Of a stretch of DNA of 64,000 nt, positions 61,697-64,000 are shown piece by piece. The stretch lies in assembly GCF_030766935.1 (NCBI RefSeq), contig NZ_JASERL010000005.1:124001-188000 (forward strand), given 5' to 3'. Under the pieces are notes generated by a model. That model made no database searches. It worked only from the letters and a program-made list of their open reading frames with translations, and was not told the origin of the DNA. The stretch is from Streptomyces sp. KL109B (GTDB lineage Bacteria; Actinomycetota; Actinomycetes; Streptomycetales; Streptomycetaceae). How positions within the stretch are numbered: the first letter of the stretch is position 1; the number at the start of each line of letters is the position of its first letter. A program made the position numbers and the translations under genes.

Positions 61697-62208
61697 CAGT
61701 GCCCCGCCCCCTCGGCCAGGGCCTTGAGCCCGTCGAGCGTCGCGTCGATGCTCCGCTCCCACTCCCCGAGCCGTACGTGGACGATCTTCTGCTCCTTCTC
61801 CGGCATCCGGTCGATGGCGTACGAGAGGCCGGAGCGCCCCGGCCCCATCCGCGCCCACTGCGTGAGCACCGTCGATCCGCCCTCACCCGCCTCCAGCGTG
61901 AACCGCCATACGGCACTGGGCTGTTCGACGTCCCCCACCGCCCACGCGAAGACCCGGCCCTCCTCGCGCTCGACGACGTACGACGTGGTCTCCCACGCCC
62001 CGAACGCCTCGTGCCGGTTGCGTCCGACGAAGCGGGCGCCGACGCCGCGCGACCCGTCCAGCCAGTCGGCCGACTGGAGTTCGGCGCTGAAGCGCGGCAT
62101 GAGGCCGATGTCCGTCACCAGCTCCCAGACCCGGCCCGGCGGCGCCGCGATCGTGCGCCGCGCCTCGACCGTCGGTGTGTCCGCGTACCGCGCGCCCGTC
62201 CACTCCAC
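61696..62208 (-). CDS. SRPBCC/polyketide-cyclase-like START-domain protein
   Basis: A 170-residue SRPBCC-fold protein: VEARRTIAAPPGRVWELVTDIGLMPRFSAEL at the N-terminus, then FVGRNRHEAFGAWETTSYVV and WRFTLEAGEGGSTVLTQWARMGPG. This fold binds hydrophobic ligands in a central cavity. GTG 62208 is preferred because GGAG lies 4 nt upstream; GTG 62244 is the longer alternative. It is coupled to the LLM oxidoreductase, so it may present that enzyme's substrate. Confidence 0.82.
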   Translation of the reverse strand: MEWTGARYADTPTVEARRTIAAPPGRVWELVTDIGLMPRFSAELQSADWLDGSRGVGARFVGRNRHEAFGAWETTSYVVEREEGRVFAWAVGDVEQPSAVWRFTLEAGEGGSTVLTQWARMGPGRSGLSYAIDRMPEKEQKIVHVRLGEWERSIDATLDGLKALAEGAGH

Positions 62209-62314
62209 CGTGCTCCACCTCTCCGTAGAACCGCCTGTGACCACGAGAGTTTCGTAGATGGACTCACTGCGTCAAGAGCAACAAGCGATCCGTGCCGACG
62301 GATTCGACGCGTGT

Positions 62315-62812
62315 TCAGCGCGTGAAGCGCTCCGCGATCTCCGGCCGCCGAGCGAGCTTCTCCGGATAGCCGGGCCCCATCCGGGCCCGCGTGTCATCGG
62401 CGGTCATCGGCTCCCCGCAGTGCCCGCACACCACGGCGGCCTCGCCCTCGTGGCCGCACCGGTCGTGCTCGAAGACGACGGGCGCGCCCTCGTCCCCGGA
62501 CAGCCAGCGGTTGCCCCATGCGTTCATGGCGGCGAGGACGCCGAAGAAGTCGCGGCCCTTCTCCGTGAGCACGTAGTCGTGCCGTACGGGGGCGGTGTCG
62601 TAGGCGCGCTTCTCCATCAGGCCCGCCTCGACGAGGCGGCGCAGCCGCTCCGCGAGCGTCGTCCGCGCGATGCCCAGCTCCTGCTGGAACACGTCGAAGC
62701 GGGTGATCCCGTAGAACGCCTCGCGCAGCACGAGCGGCGTCCACCAGTCGCCCAGGAGGTCCATGGTGCGGGCGATGGAGCAGGGCCAGTCGGCAAAGGA
62801 TGTGCGCCTCAT
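62315..62812 (-). CDS. HxlR-family regulator with C-terminal zinc-ribbon-like motif
   Basis: A 165-residue protein. The HxlR winged HTH is CSIARTMDLLGDWWTPLVLREAFYGITRFDVFQQEL, with the conserved Cys11 near the N-terminus that is redox-sensitive in some relatives. The C-terminus has CGHEGEAAVVCGHCG, a possible Zn site found in longer HxlR members. ATG 62812 gives the normal length. It precedes the SRPBCC/LLM pair on the same strand, from which it is separated by about 106 nt, and is divergent from the MoxR gene. Confidence 0.88.
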   Translation of the reverse strand: MRRTSFADWPCSIARTMDLLGDWWTPLVLREAFYGITRFDVFQQELGIARTTLAERLRRLVEAGLMEKRAYDTAPVRHDYVLTEKGRDFFGVLAAMNAWGNRWLSGDEGAPVVFEHDRCGHEGEAAVVCGHCGEPMTADDTRARMGPGYPEKLARRPEIAERFTR

Positions 62813-62980
62813 GACCGTCAGGATACGGAGGCGGCGCGAGTGCGTCCGCAGACGAGACGGAGGAGGTCGCGGCGGGCACCGGTCGGAGTGACGTTCGCCA
62901 TGAAGCCCGCGCGCCCATTGTGGGAGGACCGCCCGCATGATCACCTGAAAGGACGCCAACGCACCGAGCAGGAGGCCCCG

Positions 62981-63838
62981 TTGTTCGCTTCAGTGGACGA
63001 AGTCACCACGCGCCTGGCCGAGACCGGCTATCTGGCCTCGCCCGCCGTGGCGACCACCGTCTTCCTGGCCGCGAGGCTCGGCAAGCCGCTGCTCGTCGAG
63101 GGGCCCGCGGGCGTCGGCAAGACGGAGCTGGCGAAGGCGGTCGCGGAGATCAGTGACGCGCGCCTGATCCGGCTCCAGTGCTACGAGGGTGTCGACGAGA
63201 GCCGCGCGCTCTACGAGTGGAACCACGCCAAGCAGCTGCTGCGCATCACGGCGGGCCGCGACGAGACCTGGGACCAGACCCGCACCGACATCTTCAGCGA
63301 GGAGTTCCTCCTCTCCCGCCCGCTGCTCACCGCGATCCGCGGCGACGACGCGAAGGTCCTGCTCATCGACGAGATGGACAAGGCGGACGTGGAGGTGGAG
63401 GGCCTGCTGCTCGAAGTGCTCTCCGACTTCCAGGTGACGGTTCCGGAGCTGGGCACCATCGCCGCCACCCAGCACCCCTTCGTCGTCCTCACCTCCAACG
63501 CGAGCCGTGAGCTGTCCGAGGCGCTGCGCCGCCGCTGCCTCTTCCTCCACATCGGCTTCCCGGAGGAGGAGTTGGAGCGCCGCATCGTGGCCCTGAAGGT
63601 GCCCGAGCTCGACTCCGTGCTCGCCGAGTCCCTCGTACGGGTCGTGGGCGCGCTGCGCGCCATGGATCTGCGCAAGGTGCCCTCGGTGGCGGAGACCGTG
63701 GACTGGGCGCGCACGCTGCTCGCGCTCGGCGCGGACCGCCTGGACGAGGAGGTCGTACGGGCGTCCCTCGGCGTCGTACTGAAGCATCAGGAGGACGTGA
63801 ACACGGCGACGGCCAAGCTCGACCTGGACGCGGTGTGA
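62981..63838 (+). CDS. MoxR-family AAA+ ATPase
   Basis: A 285-residue MoxR-type ATPase. Walker A is GPAGVGKTELAKAVAE (near residue 37), Walker B VLLIDEMDKAD, sensor 1 VLTSNASRELSEALRRRC. MoxR proteins act as chaperones for VWA-domain partners, often for assembling molybdo-enzymes or metalloproteins. The start is TTG 62981 behind a perfect AGGAGG. It overlaps the start of the next gene (GTGA), which appears to be its VWA/CoxE partner. Confidence 0.93.
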   Translation: MFASVDEVTTRLAETGYLASPAVATTVFLAARLGKPLLVEGPAGVGKTELAKAVAEISDARLIRLQCYEGVDESRALYEWNHAKQLLRITAGRDETWDQTRTDIFSEEFLLSRPLLTAIRGDDAKVLLIDEMDKADVEVEGLLLEVLSDFQVTVPELGTIAATQHPFVVLTSNASRELSEALRRRCLFLHIGFPEEELERRIVALKVPELDSVLAESLVRVVGALRAMDLRKVPSVAETVDWARTLLALGADRLDEEVVRASLGVVLKHQEDVNTATAKLDLDAV

Positions 63839-64000
63839 GCGCCGAGCCTTCGGTCACCGACCGCGTCACCTCCCTCGTACGGGCGCTGCGCGCGCACGGC
63901 ATCCGGATCGGTACCGGCGAGAGCGTGGACGCCGCGCAGGCGGTCGCCGCGCTCGGCCTCGACAGCCGGGACCATCTGCGGGAGGGCCTGGCGTCCGCGC
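63835..64000 (+). CDS. VWA/CoxE-like protein, 5' part only
   Basis: The gene starts at GTG 63835 inside the MoxR stop codon and runs off the right edge; 55 codons are visible. The helical lead (DRVTSLVRALRAHGIRIGTG, then ESVDAAQAVAALGL) is typical of the N-terminus of CoxE-like VWA proteins that partner MoxR. The VWA domain itself is outside the window, so the call relies mainly on position and this lead. Confidence 0.65.
   Translation, partial: MSAEPSVTDRVTSLVRALRAHGIRIGTGESVDAAQAVAALGLDSRDHLREGLASA

Overview
The window is very GC-rich, with G/C-biased third codon positions, frequent GTG/TTG starts, 4-nt start/stop overlaps (ATGA, GTGA) and Streptomyces-type families (ROK, Lrp, LacI, secreted GH13 enzymes, single-chain acyl-CoA carboxylase). 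I read it as chromosomal DNA of a Streptomyces or close relative. I saw no rRNA, tRNA, CRISPR array, transposase or phage gene. All calls come from reading the sequence; no database search was run.

Layout. 1-5.1 kb: a truncated AAA-type regulator, a two-domain Lrp-like regulator and a polar amino-acid ABC operon. 5.2-7.7 kb: nsrR and flavohaemoglobin hmp, each preceded by an NsrR-like palindrome, then a nucleotidyltransferase-fold gene. 7.8-17.5 kb: a probable secreted cyclohexadienyl dehydratase (pheC-like), an MlrC-like M81 hydrolase, a ROK regulator and a complete oligopeptide ABC operon. 17.6-24.8 kb: an Asp-box propeller, ung, a BadF/BadG kinase, a CbiX-like chelatase, a methyltransferase, a lactonase-like propeller and a bacterial nitric oxide synthase. 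24.9-31.5 kb: repeat-rich DNA, a FUSC transporter behind a putative leader peptide and terminator, an HNH lipoprotein, an isochorismatase-like hydrolase, and an MFS pump with a MarR regulator.

31.5-48 kb is a starch/maltodextrin island: three secreted GH13 proteins (one a 1767-residue amylase-pullulanase), alpha-glucosidase, malEFG and a LacI-type malR. CTGCAAG-like operator motifs occur in two of its divergent promoter regions. Secreted amylases would make maltodextrins, MalEFG import them, AglA cleave them and MalR repress.

48.4-52.6 kb is the most unusual segment: a 26-codon ORF ending in CYYLCGDAA, a PqqD-like/M50-type membrane metalloprotease, a TPR protein and a flavin reductase. The last three are joined by 4-nt overlaps. 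It resembles a ribosomal-peptide (RiPP or peptide-signal) locus, but no modifying enzyme is recognisable. 52.6-64 kb: Lrp regulator, HAD hydrolase, acyl-CoA synthetase, TetR with a strong palindrome, single-chain acyl-CoA carboxylase, Ppx/GppA, repeat DNA, LLM oxidoreductase, SRPBCC protein, HxlR regulator, and a MoxR ATPase followed by a truncated VWA/CoxE-like gene.

Two themes run through the window. Short tandem repeats recur at gene termini (ABC ATPase, M81, ROK, isochorismatase, TetR, acyl-CoA synthetase). Two dispersed intergenic repeat modules recur near 21.7, 25.1, 48.0 and 60.5 kb, and one copy supplies the C-terminus and stop codon of ppx.
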